Shown here: piece by piece, positions 24,143 through 38,404 of the stretch | How positions within the stretch are numbered: the stretch's first letter is position 1 | How the letters are laid out: every line of letters starts with the position of its first letter | Assembly: GCA_029168955.1 (NCBI GenBank) | Contig: JAPDOI010001811.1 | Coordinates: 1-64,000, forward strand | Reading direction: 5' to 3' | Origin: Aplectana chamaeleonis | Taxonomy: Eukaryota > Nematoda > Chromadorea > Rhabditida > Cosmocercidae | Length of the DNA stretch: 64,000 nt | The notes under the pieces: model-generated | The model's database searches: none | The model's input: only the letters and a program-made list of their open reading frames with translations | Told to the model about the DNA's origin: nothing | Position numbers and translations under genes: made by a program

Positions 24143-26194
24143 AAGACATTGGTGCTGGTTACAAGCAATATTTCAATGGCAGTCCACGAACGACAAATTC
24201 CCCTTTTTAACTGAGTGAATGCGCTATCGTGATTCTGTTGCTGAGTCTTCGGTACGATGACCGTCTCATGAAAATAATTTTTGTCATCAATTCTTAAGAT
24301 GCATTTCTTCAGCGCATATGCTCCACACAGCTGCGTCACGAACGAAAGATGATTTTTGGGCACTCCTTGATATGAAAGCTGCCGTTCCCAAAGATTGTCT
24401 TGTTGTAGCTGGCGACCTGAATGGACACGTGGGACAGGCGAGCAATGGACATCCCAGTCATGGTGGGTTCGGCTATGGACGAGGAAATGACGATGGCGAG
24501 CGGATTCTCGACTACGCTGGTAGTCACGACCTCATACTGCTGAATACATGGTATAAAAAAGCGGTGCTCTCCAGCTAGAAACGTATCACAGTGGAACCGT
24601 TTCGTCGCAAATCGATTACTTCCTTGTGAGGGAGCAAAGACCGCACGTTAGTTACTGATCCCGCCAAAGTGATTTCCTATGAGGCGGTGGCTACTCAACA
24701 TCGTCCACTCATCTGCACGCTCCACGTTAGCCCTCCGAAACAACAGCGCGCAGACCTCAGAGGTAATTTTCGATATTTTGGATCAAGTGGTGGCCGTTTC
24801 AGGACAAGGCACCCAAGTAATTGTCGGATCCATCTACCTCAGATCACAAGCGTCGAAGAGAGCTGGGAGGAAGCAAAGAGAAGCACAGTTCAAGTTGCTC
24901 GCACCGTTCTTGGAACGACAGAGCCTGGACGGAGGTACATCGAGAAGGAAGCGTGGCTATGGACTGACGAAGTAAAGGCATGTGTACGAAGGAAGAAGGT
25001 TTCTTACCACGCTTTTCTCAAAGAGAAAACCCGGCCAACTGGAAAGAGTATCAAGTCGCGAAAAGTGCGGCTAAGAAGGCAGAAGTAGAGCGAGAGGTCA
25101 ACGATACGAAGCTTTATATAAAGCTTGACACGAGAGAGGGCGAGCGCGATCTCTACCGGCTCGTCAGGTCACGAAAGCGAAAGTTGGAATATATAGAGTA
25201 GTTTGCTGGGAAAAACGATGGACATGGTCGGCTGCTATCGAATGTTGAGCAGGCGAAGGAAAGGTGGCGGCAGTATCAGCGAAGCGTTTTTGACAGAAGA
25301 GTTCCCTCATTCCCCGTTACCTCATGCTCTTCCCATTTATGGGGCGGTGTCGCTTCATTACAGCGAGCGAAGCGAAAGAGGCCTTGAAAGCTGCGAAGAA
25401 ACAAAGCTACCGGACCTGATGATATTAAGCCGCCGAGTTATGGAAGAGTCGAAATTGGAACCCAACTGCCTGGCTTGCATTGTTATTCAACCGCATTGTG
25501 ACTGAGCGCAATTTCCTTTCAGACTGGAAGTTAAGCACCACAGTTCCGATCTTCAAGAAGAAAGGGAGTCCCGCTGACTGCTTTGCAACTACCGGCCCAT
25601 CCGACTTCTTAGTCATACAATGAAGATTTTCGAGAGGATTCTGGATAGACGAATACGTGATGTCGCTAAGGTGAGCGTAAATCAGTGTGGCTGTGTTCAG
25701 GAACTGCGGCAATCGTCGACGCTATCCATGCGACCCTGGGACTTCTTGTGGAAAAGCATCGTGAAAAAGGAGGAAGCTGTTCACCTCGCCTTTATTGGAT
25801 CTTTTTGAGAAAGCGTTCGGCAGAGTCCCTCACGAAGTAATACAGTACGTTCTGCGTAGCCGAGATGTCCCCGAAGAATTGATCGATTGAGTGAAGCTTT
25901 TGTACGTGGACACGTCAAGTTGCATACGATCCGCGGCAGGAAACATCAAGGCCTTTTTCTAATCACTGTTGAGTTCATCAAGGCTCCGCCCTCTCCCCTC
26001 AGCTCTTCAACATCGTCATGGATGTCATCACGCGAGATTTGCAGAGTTCAGCACCTCGGACACTGTTGTATGCTGACGACGCATGCTAGCCTCTGACAGC
26101 AAAGGAAATCTCCCAAGCACAAGTTCAAGCTTGGCACGACAGACTGGCGGCATTCGGTCGCCTACGACTCCACAAAAAGAAAACCGAATACATG
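24143..26194 (+). pseudogene. Decayed RTE-like non-LTR retrotransposon: endonuclease and reverse transcriptase
   Basis: Read across frameshifts, this encodes the N-terminal two-thirds of a retrotransposon polyprotein. The apurinic-endonuclease (exonuclease-endonuclease-phosphatase) part is recognisable by SAYAP near 24,315, GDLNGHVG at 24,411-24,434, GGFGYGRGNDDGERILDYA, SQIDYFLV at 24,604-24,627 and QHRPLICTL at 24,696-24,722. A basic linker follows. The reverse transcriptase has TVPIFKKKGSPADC near 25,534-25,581, a NYRPI-type motif, a MKIFERILDRRIRD segment and the catalytic LLYADD at 26,063-26,080, which runs into a stop three codons later. Multiple frameshifts and stops make it non-functional. 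Family knowledge: RTE-clade elements nick DNA with this endonuclease and reverse-transcribe their RNA in place. The element is continuous with the first unit of the array that starts at 26,195, which supplies its C-terminus. Confidence 0.9.
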
Positions 26195-29100
26195 ACAAAT
26201 GCGAGTAGTGACGATTCTATCCAAGTCGACAACACAGTTCTGCCAAAAGCGCATACGTTTCGATATCTTGGATCAACGCTTTACGGATGATGGGACGCTG
26301 ATTTGCTGAAGTCGACGCACGCACCAAACGCTGCTTGGCAAATTTTTAGTGGCGTACCGCGAGTGGAGTGCTCAGATAAAAAAGGTTTGCGACAGGCTCA
26401 AGTCAAAGATTTATCGTTCGGTTATGAGGCCCGTCGCACTGTATGGTGCACAGAGTGTTATCCAGTGACCAAGGAAGCAGAACGATGGCTAGGCGTGAAA
26501 AACGAAGATGCCCAGGTGGAGTGGTGGATTGACCTCGATTGGATCGAGTTCGGAATGAAGATGTGCGTGAAAGATTCCGTGTCACGCCCATTTCGGACAA
26601 ACTTCGCGAAAATCGCCCAAGATGGTATGTGGGCACGTTCTGCGAGCTGGAGAACACTTGATAGCGAAAGCGGCTATGCAGCTCCAAGTGACGGGCCAGC
26701 GACCAAGAGGATGACCTGGACAGAGATGGCTGGATGTCTTGCACAACGACATGAAAATTTCAGGCCTCCATCCTGACAACGCGAATAACAAGGTCAAATG
26801 GCGACAACGTCCGATAAAAAGCGGACCCTCGCCACATTGCGGACAAACGCTGAAGAAGAAGAAGAAGAAGAAGAAGAAGAAGAAGAAGAAGAAGAAGAAG
26901 AAGAAGAAGAAGAAGAAGAAGAAGAAGAAGAAGAAGAAGAAGAAGAAGAAGAAGAAGAAGGAGAAAAGGCCAGGAAAAAAGTCGGCCACGAATACAGTGA
27001 CCTGCTTCAGAATGATGGCGGCAAAATGACGAGAAAATACAGGCCCGGGACAAAACTTCCTGTCCGGCAACTTCGGACCAGTTCAAACTCAAAAATTTGA
27101 GGATATCCCGTAACTCAGACAAATGCGAGTTGTGACGATTCTATCCAAGTCGACAACACAGTCTCGCCAAAAGCGCATGCCGTTTCGGATATCTTGGATC
27201 ACCAACGCTTTGCGATGATGGGACGCTGACGGCTGGAGTCGACGCACGCATCAATGCTGCTTTCTGGGTGAAGTGGCGCACCGCGAGTGGAGGTGCTCTG
27301 TGATAAAAGGTTTGCGACAGGCTCAAGTCAAAAGATTTATCGCTCGGTTATGAGGTTCCGTCGTTTCACTGTGGCGGCACAGAGTGTTATCCAGTGACCA
27401 AGGAAGCAGAACGATGGCTCGGAAAAAACGAAGATGCTCAGGTGGGAGTGGTGGATTGACTCGATTGGATCGAGTTCGGAATGAAGATGTGCGTGAGTGA
27501 TCTGGTGTCGCGCCAATATTTCGGACAAACTTCAAAGCGAAAATCGCCTTCACGAGATGGTATGGGGCATCGTTCTATGAGCTGGAGAACACTCTCGATA
27601 GCGAAAGCGGTCATGCAGCTGCAAGTGACGGGCCAGCGACCAAGAGGATGACCTGGGTGAACAGAGATGGCTGATGTCTTGCACAACGACATGAAAGTAC
27701 CTCAGGCCTCCATCCTGACAACGCGAATGACAAGGTCAAATGGCGACAACAAATTCGATAAAAGCGGACCCTGCAAGCATTGCGGGACAAACGCTGAAGA
27801 AGAAGAAGAAGAAGAAGAAGCAAGAAGAAGAAGAAGAAGAAGAAGAAGAAGAAGAAGAAGAAGAAGAAGACAAGAAGAAGAAGAAGAAGAAGAAGAAGAA
27901 TGAGAAAGGATAGGAAAAAGTCGGCCACGAATACCGTGACCTGCTTCAGAATGATGGCGGCAAATGACGAGAAAATTTATACAGGCCCGGGACAACTCCT
28001 GTCCAAGAACTTCGACCAGTTCAAATTCAAAATTTTTGAGGAGCCGCAACTCAGACAAATGCGAGTTGTGACGATTCTATCCAAGCCGACAACACACCTT
28101 GCCAAAAGCGCATGCGTTTCGATATCTTGGATCAACGCTTTGCGATGATACGGGACGCTGACGGCTGAAGTCGACGCACGCATCAATGCTGCTTTGGGTG
28201 AAGTGGAGCACCGCGAGTGGAGTGCTCTGAGACAAAGGTTTGCGACAGGCTCAAGTCAAAGATTTATCGTTCGGTTATGAGTGATCCCGTCGTTTCACCG
28301 TGGCGGTACAGAGTGTTATCCAGTGACCAATGAAGCAGAACGATGGTCTCCGGAAAACGAAGATGCTCAGGTGGAGTGGTGGATTGACCTGGATTGGACT
28401 GAGTTCGGAATGAAGATGTGCGTGAAAGATCTGGTGTCGCGCACATTTCCGGACAAACTTCGCGAAAATCGCCTGAGATGGTATGGGCACGTTCTGCGAG
28501 AGCTGAGAACACTCGATAGCAAAAGCGGCTATTGCGCAGTTCCGCAAGTGACGGGCCAGCGACCAAGAGGATGACCTGTGCAGAGATGGCTGGATGTCTT
28601 GCACAACGACATGAAAAATTTCAGTGTGGCAGGCCCACTCCATCCTGACGCACGCGCGAATGACAAGGTCAAATGGCGACAACGTTCGATAAAAGCGGAC
28701 CCTGCTTACATTGGCACGTGACAAACGCTGAAGAAGAAGAAGAAGAAGAAGAAGAAGAAAGAAGAAGAAGAAGAAGAAGAAGAAGAAGAAGAAGAAGAAG
28801 AAGAAGAAGAAGAAGAAGAAGAGAAGAAGTAGAAAGAAGAAGAAGAAGAAGAAGAAGAAGAAGAAGAAGAAGAAGAAGAAAGAAGAAGAGAATAAGAAGA
28901 AGAAGAAGAAGCGAGAAAAGGCCAGGGAAAAAGTCGGCCAATAGAATACTGTGACCTGCTTCAGAATGATGGCGGCAAATGACGAGAAAATACAGGCCCG
29001 GGACAATCTCGTCCGCGAACTTCGACTAGTTCAAATTCTAAAATTGCAGGAGCTGCAACCCAGACAAATGCGAGTTGCACGATTCTATCCAAGTCGACAA

Positions 29101-32100
29101 CACAGTCTTGCCAAAAGCGCATACGTTTCTGGATATCTTGGATCAACGCTTAGACATGATGGGGACGCTGACGGCTGAAGTCGACGCACGCATCACGTGC
29201 TGCTTGGGTGCAGTGAGTGTTCGCGAGTCGGAGTGGCTCTGTGATAAAAAGGTTTGCGACAGGCTCAAGTCAAAGATTTATCGTTTCCTGGCCATGAGGG
29301 CCCGTCGCACTGTATGGCAAAGCCAGAGTGTTATCCAGTGACCAAGGAAGCAGAACGATGGCTCGAAAACGAAGATGCTCAGGTGGAGTGGTGGATTGAC
29401 TCGACTGGATCGAGTTCGGAATGAAGATGTGCGTGAAAGATTCGGTGTCGCGCCCATTTTCGGACAAACTTCACGAAAACCGCTCTAAGATGGTATGGGG
29501 CACGTTCTATGCAGCTGAGAATCACTCGATAGCGAAAGCGGCTATGCAGCTCCAAGTGGGGCGACGGGCCAGCGCTGACCAAGAAAGGATGACCTGAGCA
29601 GAGATGGCTGGATGTCTTGCACAACGACATGAAAATTTCAGGCCTCCATCCTGACAAACGCGAATGACAAGGTCAAATGGCGACAACGTTCTGATAAAAG
29701 CGGACCCTGCTACATTGCGGGACAAATTCTTGAAGAAAGAAGAAGAAAGAAGAAGAAGAAGAAGAAGAAGAAGAAGAAGAAGAAGAAGAAGAAGAAGAAG
29801 AAGAAGAAGAAGAAGAAGAAGAAGAAGAAGAAGAAGAAGAAGAAGAAGAAGAAGAAGAAGAAGCGAAGAAGAAAGGCCAGGAAAAAAGTCGGCCACGAAT
29901 ACTCGTGACCTGCTTCAGAATGATGGCGGCAAATGACGAGAAAATACAGGCCCGGGACAACTCGTCCGCGAACTTCGACCAGTTCAAATTCAAAAGTTTT
30001 TGAGGAGCCGCAACCCAGGACAAATGCGAGTTGTGACGATTCTATCCAAGTCGACAACACAGTCTTGGCTAAAAGCGCATACGTTTCGATATCTTGGATC
30101 AACGCTTTCTGCGGATGATGGACGCTGACGGCTGAAGTCGACGCACGCATCAATGCTGCTTGCGCAGGGTGGATGGCGCACCGCGAGTCGGAGTGCTCTG
30201 TGATAAAAAGTGCTGTTTGCGACAGGCTCCAAGTCAAAGATTTATCGTTCGGTTATGAGGCCCGTCGCACTGTATGGCACAGAGTGTTATCCAGTGACCA
30301 AGGAAGCAGAATCCGATGGCTCGGAAAACGAAGATGCTCAGGTGGAGTGGTGGATCGGCACTGATTGGATCGAGTTCGGAATGAATGTGCGTGAAAGATC
30401 TGGTGTCGCGCCCATTTCGACAAATCTCGCGAAAATCGCCTAAGATGGTATGGGCACGTTCTGCGAGCTGGAGAACACTCGATAGCGAAAGCGGCTACGA
30501 GCTCCGAAGTGACGGGCCAGCGACCGAAGATAGGAGTTGACTTTGATAGAGATGGCTGGATGTCTTGCACAACGACATTACAAAATTGCAGGCCTCCAAC
30601 TCTGACAACGCGAATAACAAGGTCAAATGGCGACAACGTTCGATATAAAAGGACCCCGCTACATTGCGGGACAAACGCTGAAGAAGAAGAAGAAGAAGAA
30701 GAAGAAGAAGAAGAAGAAGAAGAAAGAAGAAGCAGAAGAAGAAGAAGAAGAAGAAGAAGAAGAAAGAAGAAGAAGAAGAAGAAGAAGAAAGAAGAAGGAG
30801 AAAAGGCCAGGGAAAGCAAGTCGGCCACGAATACTGTGACCTTGCTTCCAGAATGATGGCGGCAAATGACGAGAAAATACAGGCCCGGACAACTCGTCCG
30901 CCAACTTCGACCAGTTCAAATTCAAAATTTTGAGAGGAGCCGCAACTCAGACAAATGCGAGTTGTGACGATTCTATCCGGCGCCGACAACACACAGTCCC
31001 GCCTAAAGCGCATACGTTTCGATATCTTGGACTTCAACGCTTTGCGATGATGGGACGCTGACGGCTGAAGTCGACGCACGCATCAATGCTGCTTGGGTGC
31101 AGTGGCGCACCAGCGAGTGGAGTGCTCTGTGATAAAAAGGTTTGCGACAGGGCTCCAAGTCAAAGATTTATCGTTCGGTTATGAGGCCCGTCGCAACTGT
31201 ATGTGGCACAGAGTGTTATCCAGTGACCAAGGAAGCAGAACGATGGCTCGGAAAAAACGAAGATGCTCTGTGGGAGTGGTGGATTGACCTGGGATTGAAT
31301 CTGAGTTCGGAATGAAGATGCGTGAAAGATTCGGGTGTCGCGCCCATTTCGACAAACTTCGCGAAAAATCGCCTCAAGATGGTATGGGCACGTTCTGCGA
31401 GCTGGAGAACACTCGATAGGCAGAAAGCGGCTATGCAGCTCCAAGTGACGGGCCAGCGACCTCAAGAGGATGACCTGAGCAGAGATGGCTGGATGTCTTG
31501 CACAACGACATGAAAATTGCAGGCCTCCATCCTGACAACGCTGAATGACAAGGTCAAAATGGCGACAACGTTCGATAAAAGCGGACCTCGCTACATTGTA
31601 CAAACGCTGAAGAAAGACCAAGAAGACTTTTCAGACATAGAAGAAGAAGAAGAAGAAGACAAGAAGAAAGAAGAAGAAGAAGAAGAAGAAGAAGAAAGAA
31701 GAAGAAGAAAGAAGAAGAAGAAAGAAGAAGAAGAAGAAGAAGAAGAAGAAGAAGAAGCGAGAAAAGGCCCTAGGAAAAAGTCGGCCACGAATAGCTGCGT
31801 CGACCTGCTTCAGAATGATGACGGCAAATGACGAGAAAAATACAGGCCCGGGACAACTCGCTATCTGCGAACTTCGACCAGTTCAAATTAAAAGGATCAA
31901 TTTTTGAGGAGCCGCAACTAAAAACAGACAAAACGCAGTTGTGACGATTCTATCCAAGTCGACAACACAGTCTTGTTGCCAAAAGCGCATACGTTTCGAT
32001 ATCTTGGATCAACGCTTTGCGATGATGGGACGCTGACGGCTGAAGTCGACGTTGTCACGCATCAATGCTGCTTGGGTGAAGTGGCGCACCTACGCGAGTG

Positions 32101-35100
32101 GAGATGCTCTGTGATAAAAAATCAGCGTGCCCGCGACAGGCTCGTCAAAGATTTATCGTTCGGTTATGAGGGCCCGTCGCACTGTAGCGCAAGGAGTGTT
32201 ATCCAGTGACCAAGGATCTCTTAGCAGAACGATGGCTCGGAAAAAACGAAGATGCTCAGGTGGAGTGGTGGGATTGACCCGATTGGACCGAGTTCAGGAA
32301 CGAAAGATGTGCGTGAAAGAGTCTCATATGTCGCGCCCATTTCGGACAAACTTTCGCGAAAATCGCCTACATGGTATGGGCACGTTCTGCGAGCTGAGAA
32401 CACTCGATAGCGAAAGCGGCTATGCAGCTGCCAAGTGACGGGCCAGCGACCAGTAAGAGGATGACCATGAGCAGAGATGGCTGCGATGTCTTGCACAACG
32501 ATCTACGCTGAAAATTGCAGGCCTCCATCCTGACAGCACGCGAATATCAAGGCCAAACGGCGACAACGTTCGATAAAGTCGGACCCTGCATGACATTGCT
32601 TTCGGGACAAACGCTGAAGAAGAAGAAAGAAGAAGAAAGAAGAAGAAGAAAGAAGAAGAAGAAGAATAAGAAGAAGAAAGAAAGAAGAAGAAGAAGAAGA
32701 AGAAGAAAGAAGAAGAAAGAAGAAGAAGAAGAAGAAGAAGAAGAAAGATCCTCCTTGAAGTCCAAAGGCCTAGGGAAAAAAGTCGGCCACGAATACTGCG
32801 GACTTCGTTTCAGAGTCTATGATGGCGGCAAATGACGAGAAATGCTCCCGCAGGCCTGGACAACTCTGTCCGCGAACTTCGACCAGTTCAAATTCAAAAT
32901 TTTTGAGGAGCCGCAACTCAGACAAATGCGAGTTGTGACGATTCTATCCAAGTCGACAACACAGTCTCTGCCATAATGAGGTTGCCTCTCGATATCTTGG
33001 ATCAACGCTTTGCGATGATCGTTCAGGACGCTGACGGTTCCATGAATGCGACGCACGCATCAATGCCGCTTGGGTGAAGTGGCGCACCGCGAGTATCAGG
33101 AGTGCTCTGTGATAAAAAAGTAATCGGCACAGGCATCAAAGTCAAAGATTTATCGTTCGGTTATGAGGCCCGTCGGCACTTTGCATGGCGCGTAATGCGC
33201 CAGGGAGTGTTATCCGGAGCAACCAATGAACAGAGAACGATGGCTCGAAAACGTGAAGATGCTCAGGTGGAGTGGTGGATTGACTCGATTGGATCCGAGT
33301 TCCCGGAAACGAAGATGTGCGTGAAAGATTCGGTGTCGCGCCCATTTAGTTCAGACCAAAACTTCGCGAAAATCGCCTAAGATGGTATGGGCACGTTCTG
33401 CGAGCTGGAGGAACCACTTTCGATAGCGAAAGCGGCTATGCAGCTCTTCCGAAGTGACGGGCCAGTGTCGACCAAGAGAGGATGACCTGAGCAGAGATGG
33501 CTGGTCTTGCGAACAACGACATGAAAAATTGCAGGCACTCCATCCTGATAAACGCGAATAACAAGGTCAAATGGCGACAACGTTCGAGCGGTAAAGCGGA
33601 CCCCAAGCTACATTGCGGGACAAACGCTGAAGAAGAAGAAGAAGAAGAAGAAGAAGAAGAAGAAGAAGAAGAAGAAGAACGTCGAAGAAGAAGAAGAAGA
33701 AGAAGAATAAAGAAGAAGAAGAAGAAGAAGAAAGAAGAAGAAGAAGAAGAAGAAGAAGCAGAAAGGCCAGGAAAAAGTCAACACCGAATACTGTGACAAT
33801 CTGCTTCAGAAACAGATGACGGCACATGACGAGTGAAAATACAGGCCCGTGGACAACTCGTCCGCGAACTTCCAGCGACCAGCGTTCAAAATTCAAAATT
33901 TTGAGGAGCCACCCAGGAACAAGCTCAGACAAATGCGAGTTGTGACGATTTTTCTATCCTTAGAGTCGACAACACAGTCTTGCCAAAAGCGCATACGTTT
34001 CGATATCTTGGATCAACGCTTTGCGATGATGGGACGCTGACGGCTGAAGTCGACGCACGCATCAATGCTGCTTGGGTGAAGTGGCGCACCGCGAGTGGAG
34101 TGCTCTGTGATAAAAAAGGTTTGCGACAGGCTAAAGTCAAAGTTATCATCGTTCGGTTATGAGGCCCGTCGCACTGTATGGCAATACAGAGCGCGCATCC
34201 AGCGACCAAGGAAGCAGAACGATGGCTCGGAAAAACGAAGATGCTCAGGTGGAGCGGTGGATTGACTCCGATTGGATCGAGTTCGGAATGAAGATGGGCG
34301 TGAAAGATTCGGGCGCGTCGCGCCCATTTCGGACAAACTTCGCGAAAATCGCCTAAGATGGTATAAACATCGTTCTGCGAGCTGGAGAACACTCGATAGC
34401 GAAAGCGGCTATGCAGCTCCAAGTGACAGGCCAGCGACCAAGAGGATGACCTTGAGCAGAAGATGGCTGGATGTCTTGCACAACGACATGAAAATTGCAG
34501 GCCTCCATCCTGACAACGCGAATAACAAGGTCAAATGGCGACAACGTTCGATACAAAGCGGACCCTGCTACATTGCGGGACAAACGCTGAAGAAGAAGAA
34601 GAAAAGAAGAAGAAGAAGAAGAAGAAGAAGAAGAAGAAGAGAGAAAGAAGAAGAAGAAGAAGAAGAAGAAGAAGCGAGAAAAGGCCAGGAAAAAGTCGGC
34701 CACGAATACTGTGACCTGCTTCAGAATGATGGCGGCAAATGACGAGAAAATACAGGCCCGGGACAACTCGTCCGCGAACTTCGACCAGTTCAAATTCAAA
34801 ATTTTTGAGGAGCCGCAACTCAGACAAATGCGAGGTTGTGACGATTCTATCCAAGTCGACAACACAGTCTTGCCAAAAGCGCATACGTTCAATCGATATC
34901 TTGGATCAACGCTTATGCGATGATGGGACGCTGACGGCTGGGTCGAAGCGCACGCATCAATGCTGCTTAGATGAAGTGGCGCACCGCGAGTGAGTGCCTC
35001 TGTGATAAAAGGTTTGCGACAGGCTCAAGTCAAAGATTTATCGTTCGGTTATGAGGCCCGTCGCACTGTATGGCACAGGAGTGTTATCCAGTGACCAAGG

Positions 35101-38100
35101 AAGCAGAACGATGGCTCCGGAAAAAACGAAGATGCTCAGGTGGAGTGGTGGATTGATCTCGATTGGATCGAGTTCGGAATGAAGATGTGCGTGAAAGATT
35201 CGGTGTCGCGCCCATTTCGGACAAACTTCGCGAAAATCGCCTAAGATGGTATGGGCACGTTCTGCGAGCTGGAGAGACACTCGATAGCGAAAGCGGCTAT
35301 GCAGCTCCAAGTGACGGGCCAGCGACCAAGAAGGATGACCTGAGCAGAGAGATGGCTGGATGTCTATGTACCAACGACATGAAAATTGCAGGCCTCCATC
35401 CTGACAACGCGAAAGGAACAAAGGTCAAATGGCGACAACGTTCGATAAAAGCGGACCCTGCTACATTGCGGACAAACGCTGAAGAAGAAGAAGAAGAAGA
35501 AGAAGAAGAAGAAGAAGAAGAAGAAGAAGAAGAGAGAAGAAGAAGAAGAAGAAGAAGAAGTAAAGAAGAAGAAGAAGAAGAAGAAGAAGGTACGAGAAAA
35601 GGCCAGGAAAAAGTCGGCCACGAATACTGTGACCTGCTTCAGAATGATGGCGGCAAATGACGAGAAAATACAGGCCCGGGACAATCCTCGTCCGCGAACT
35701 TCGACCAGTTCAAATTCAAAATTTTTGAGGAGCCGCAACTCAGACAAATGCGAGTTCGTGACGATTCTATCCAAGTCGACAACAACAGTCTCTGCCAAAG
35801 CGCATACGTTTCGATATCTTGGATCAACGCTTTGCGATGATGGGACGCTGACGGCTGAAGTCGACGCGCACGCATCAATGCTGCTTGGGTGCAAAGTGGA
35901 CGCACCGCAGAGTGGAGTGCCTCTGTGATAAAAAGGTTTGCGACAGGCTCAAGTCAAAGATTTATCGTTCCGGTTATGAGGCCCGTCGCACTGTATGGTA
36001 CAGAGTGTTATCCAGTGACCAAGGAAGCAGAACGATGGCTCGGAAAAAACGAAGATGCTCAGGTGGAGTGGTGGATTTGACTCGATTAGATCGAGTTCGG
36101 AATGAAGATGTGCGTGAAAGATTCCGGCAGTGTCGCGCCCATTTCTGGACAAACTTCGCGAAAAATCGCCTAGAAGATGGTATGGGCACGTCTCTGCGAG
36201 CTGGAGAACACTCGATATGCGAAAGCGGCTATGCAGCTCCAAGTGACGGGCCAGCGACCAAGAGGATGACCTGAGCAGAGATGGCTGGATGTCTTGGCAC
36301 AACGACATGAAAATTGCAGGCCTCCATCCTGACAACGCGAATAACAAGGTCAAATGGCGACAACGTTCGATAAAAGCGGACCCTGTTAAGCATTTGCGGG
36401 ACCAGCGCTGAAGAAGAAGAAGAAGAACAAGAAGAAGAAGAAGACGAAGAAGAAGAAAGAAGAAGAAGAAGAAGAAGAAGAAGAAGAAGAAGAAGAAGAA
36501 GAAGAAGCGAGAAAAGGCCAGGGAAAAAGTCGGCCACGAATACTGTCGCACCTGTAGCTTCAGAATGATGGCGGCAAATGACGAGAAAATACAGGCCCGG
36601 GACAATCTCGTCCGCGAACTTCGACCAGTTCAAACGTGTCAAAATTTTTGAGGAGCCGCAACCTCAGACAAATGCGAGTTGTGACGATTCTATCCAAGTC
36701 GACAACACAGTCTTGCCAAAAAGCGCATACGTTTCGATATCTTGGATCAACGCTTTTGCGATGATGGGACGCTGACGGCTGAAGTCGACGCACGCATCAA
36801 TGCTGCTTGGGTGAAGTGGCGCACCGCCGAGTGGAGTGCTCTGGTGATAAAAGGTTTGCGACAGGCTCCAAGTCAAAGATTTATCGTTCGGTTATGAGGC
36901 CCGTCGCACTGTATGGCACAGAGTGTTATCTAGTGACCAAGCGAAGCAGAACGATGGCTCGGAAAAAAGCGAAGATGCTCCAGGTGGGAGTGGTGGATTG
37001 ACTCGATTGGATCGAGTTCCGGAATGAAAGATGTGCGTGAAAGATTCGGTGTCGCGCCCATTTCGGACAAACTTCGCGAAAATCGCCTAAGATGGTATGG
37101 GCACGTTCTGCGAGCTGGAGAACACTCGATAGCGAAAGCGGCTATGCAGCTCAAGTGACGGGCCAGCGACCAAGAGGGGATGACCTGAGCAGAGAATTGG
37201 CTGGATGTCTTGCACAACGACATGAAAATTGCCAGGCCTCCATCCTGACAACGCGAATAACAAAGGTCAAAATGGTGACAACGTTCGATAAAAGCGGACC
37301 CTGCTACATTGCAGGACAAACGCTGAAGAAAGAAGAAGAAGAAGAAGAAGAAGAAGAAAGAAAGAAGAAGAAGAAAGAAGAGAAGAAAAGAAGAAGAAGA
37401 AGAAGAAGAAGAAGAAGAAAGAAGAAGAAGAAGAAGAAGAAGAAGAAGAAGAAGAAGCGAGAAAGCGAGAAAGGCCAGGAAAAAAGTCGGCCACGAATAC
37501 TGTGACCTGCTTCAGGAATGATGGCGGCAAATGACGAGAAAATACAGGCCCGGGACAACTCGTCCGCGAACTTCGACCAGTTCGCTAAATTCAAAATTTT
37601 TGAGGAGCCGCAACTCAGACAAATGCGAGTTGTGACGATTCTATCCAAGTCGACAACACACAGTCTTGCCAAAAGCGCATACGTTTCGATATCTTGGATC
37701 AACGCTTTGCGATGATGGGACGCTGACGGCTGAAGTCGACGCACGCATCAATGCTGCTTGGGTGAAGTGGCGCACCGCGAGCTGGAGTGCACTCTGTGAT
37801 AAAAAGGCTCGCGACAGGCTCAAGTCAAAGATTTATCGTTCGGTTATGAGGCCCGTCGCACTGTATGGCACAGAGTGTTATCCAGTGACCAAGGAAGCAG
37901 AACGATGGCTCGGAAAAAAAGCGAAGATGCTCAGGTGGAGTGGTGGATTGACTCGATTGGATCGAGTTCGGAATGAAGATGTGCGTGAAAGATTCGGTGT
38001 CGCGCCCATTTCGGACAAACTTCGCGAAAATCGCCTAAGATGGTATGGGGGCACGTTCTGCGAGCTGGAGAACACTCGATAGCGAAAGCGGCTATGCAGC

Positions 38101-38271
38101 CCAAGTGACGGGCCAGCGACCAGTGAGGATGACCTGAGCAGAGATGGCTGGATGTCTTGCACAACGACATGAAAATTGCAGGCCTCCCATCCTGACAACG
38201 CGAATAACAAGGTCAAAATGGCGACAACGTTCGATAAAAGCGGACCCTGCTACATTGCGGGACAAACGCTG

Positions 38272-38404
38272 AAGAAGAAGAAGAAGAAGAAGAAGAAGAA
38301 GAAGAAGAAGAAGAAGAAGAAGAAGAAGAAGAAGAAGAAGAAGAAGAAGAAGAAGAAGAAGAAGAAGAAGAAGAAGAAGAAGAAGAAGAAGAAGAAGAAG
38401 AAGC
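38272..38404 (+). repeat. Example pure (GAA)n tract, about 44 triplets
   Basis: This is an uninterrupted purine run directly after the RDKR-stop codon of its unit and before GCGAGAAAAGGCC. Equivalent tracts follow the stop in all 23 units (for example about 26,853-26,960, 45,772-45,882 and 47,554-47,707), many of them interrupted by extra A residues. Position immediately 3' of the ORF stop matches the short simple-sequence 3' tails typical of RTE-type elements. Confidence 0.9.

Noticed and set aside
26739..27029. Poly-Lys/Glu/Arg and, on the other strand, poly-Ser/Leu/Phe proteins in the 26-48 kb array
   Set aside because: All are translations of the (GAA)n microsatellite plus retrotransposon fragments in wrong frames.
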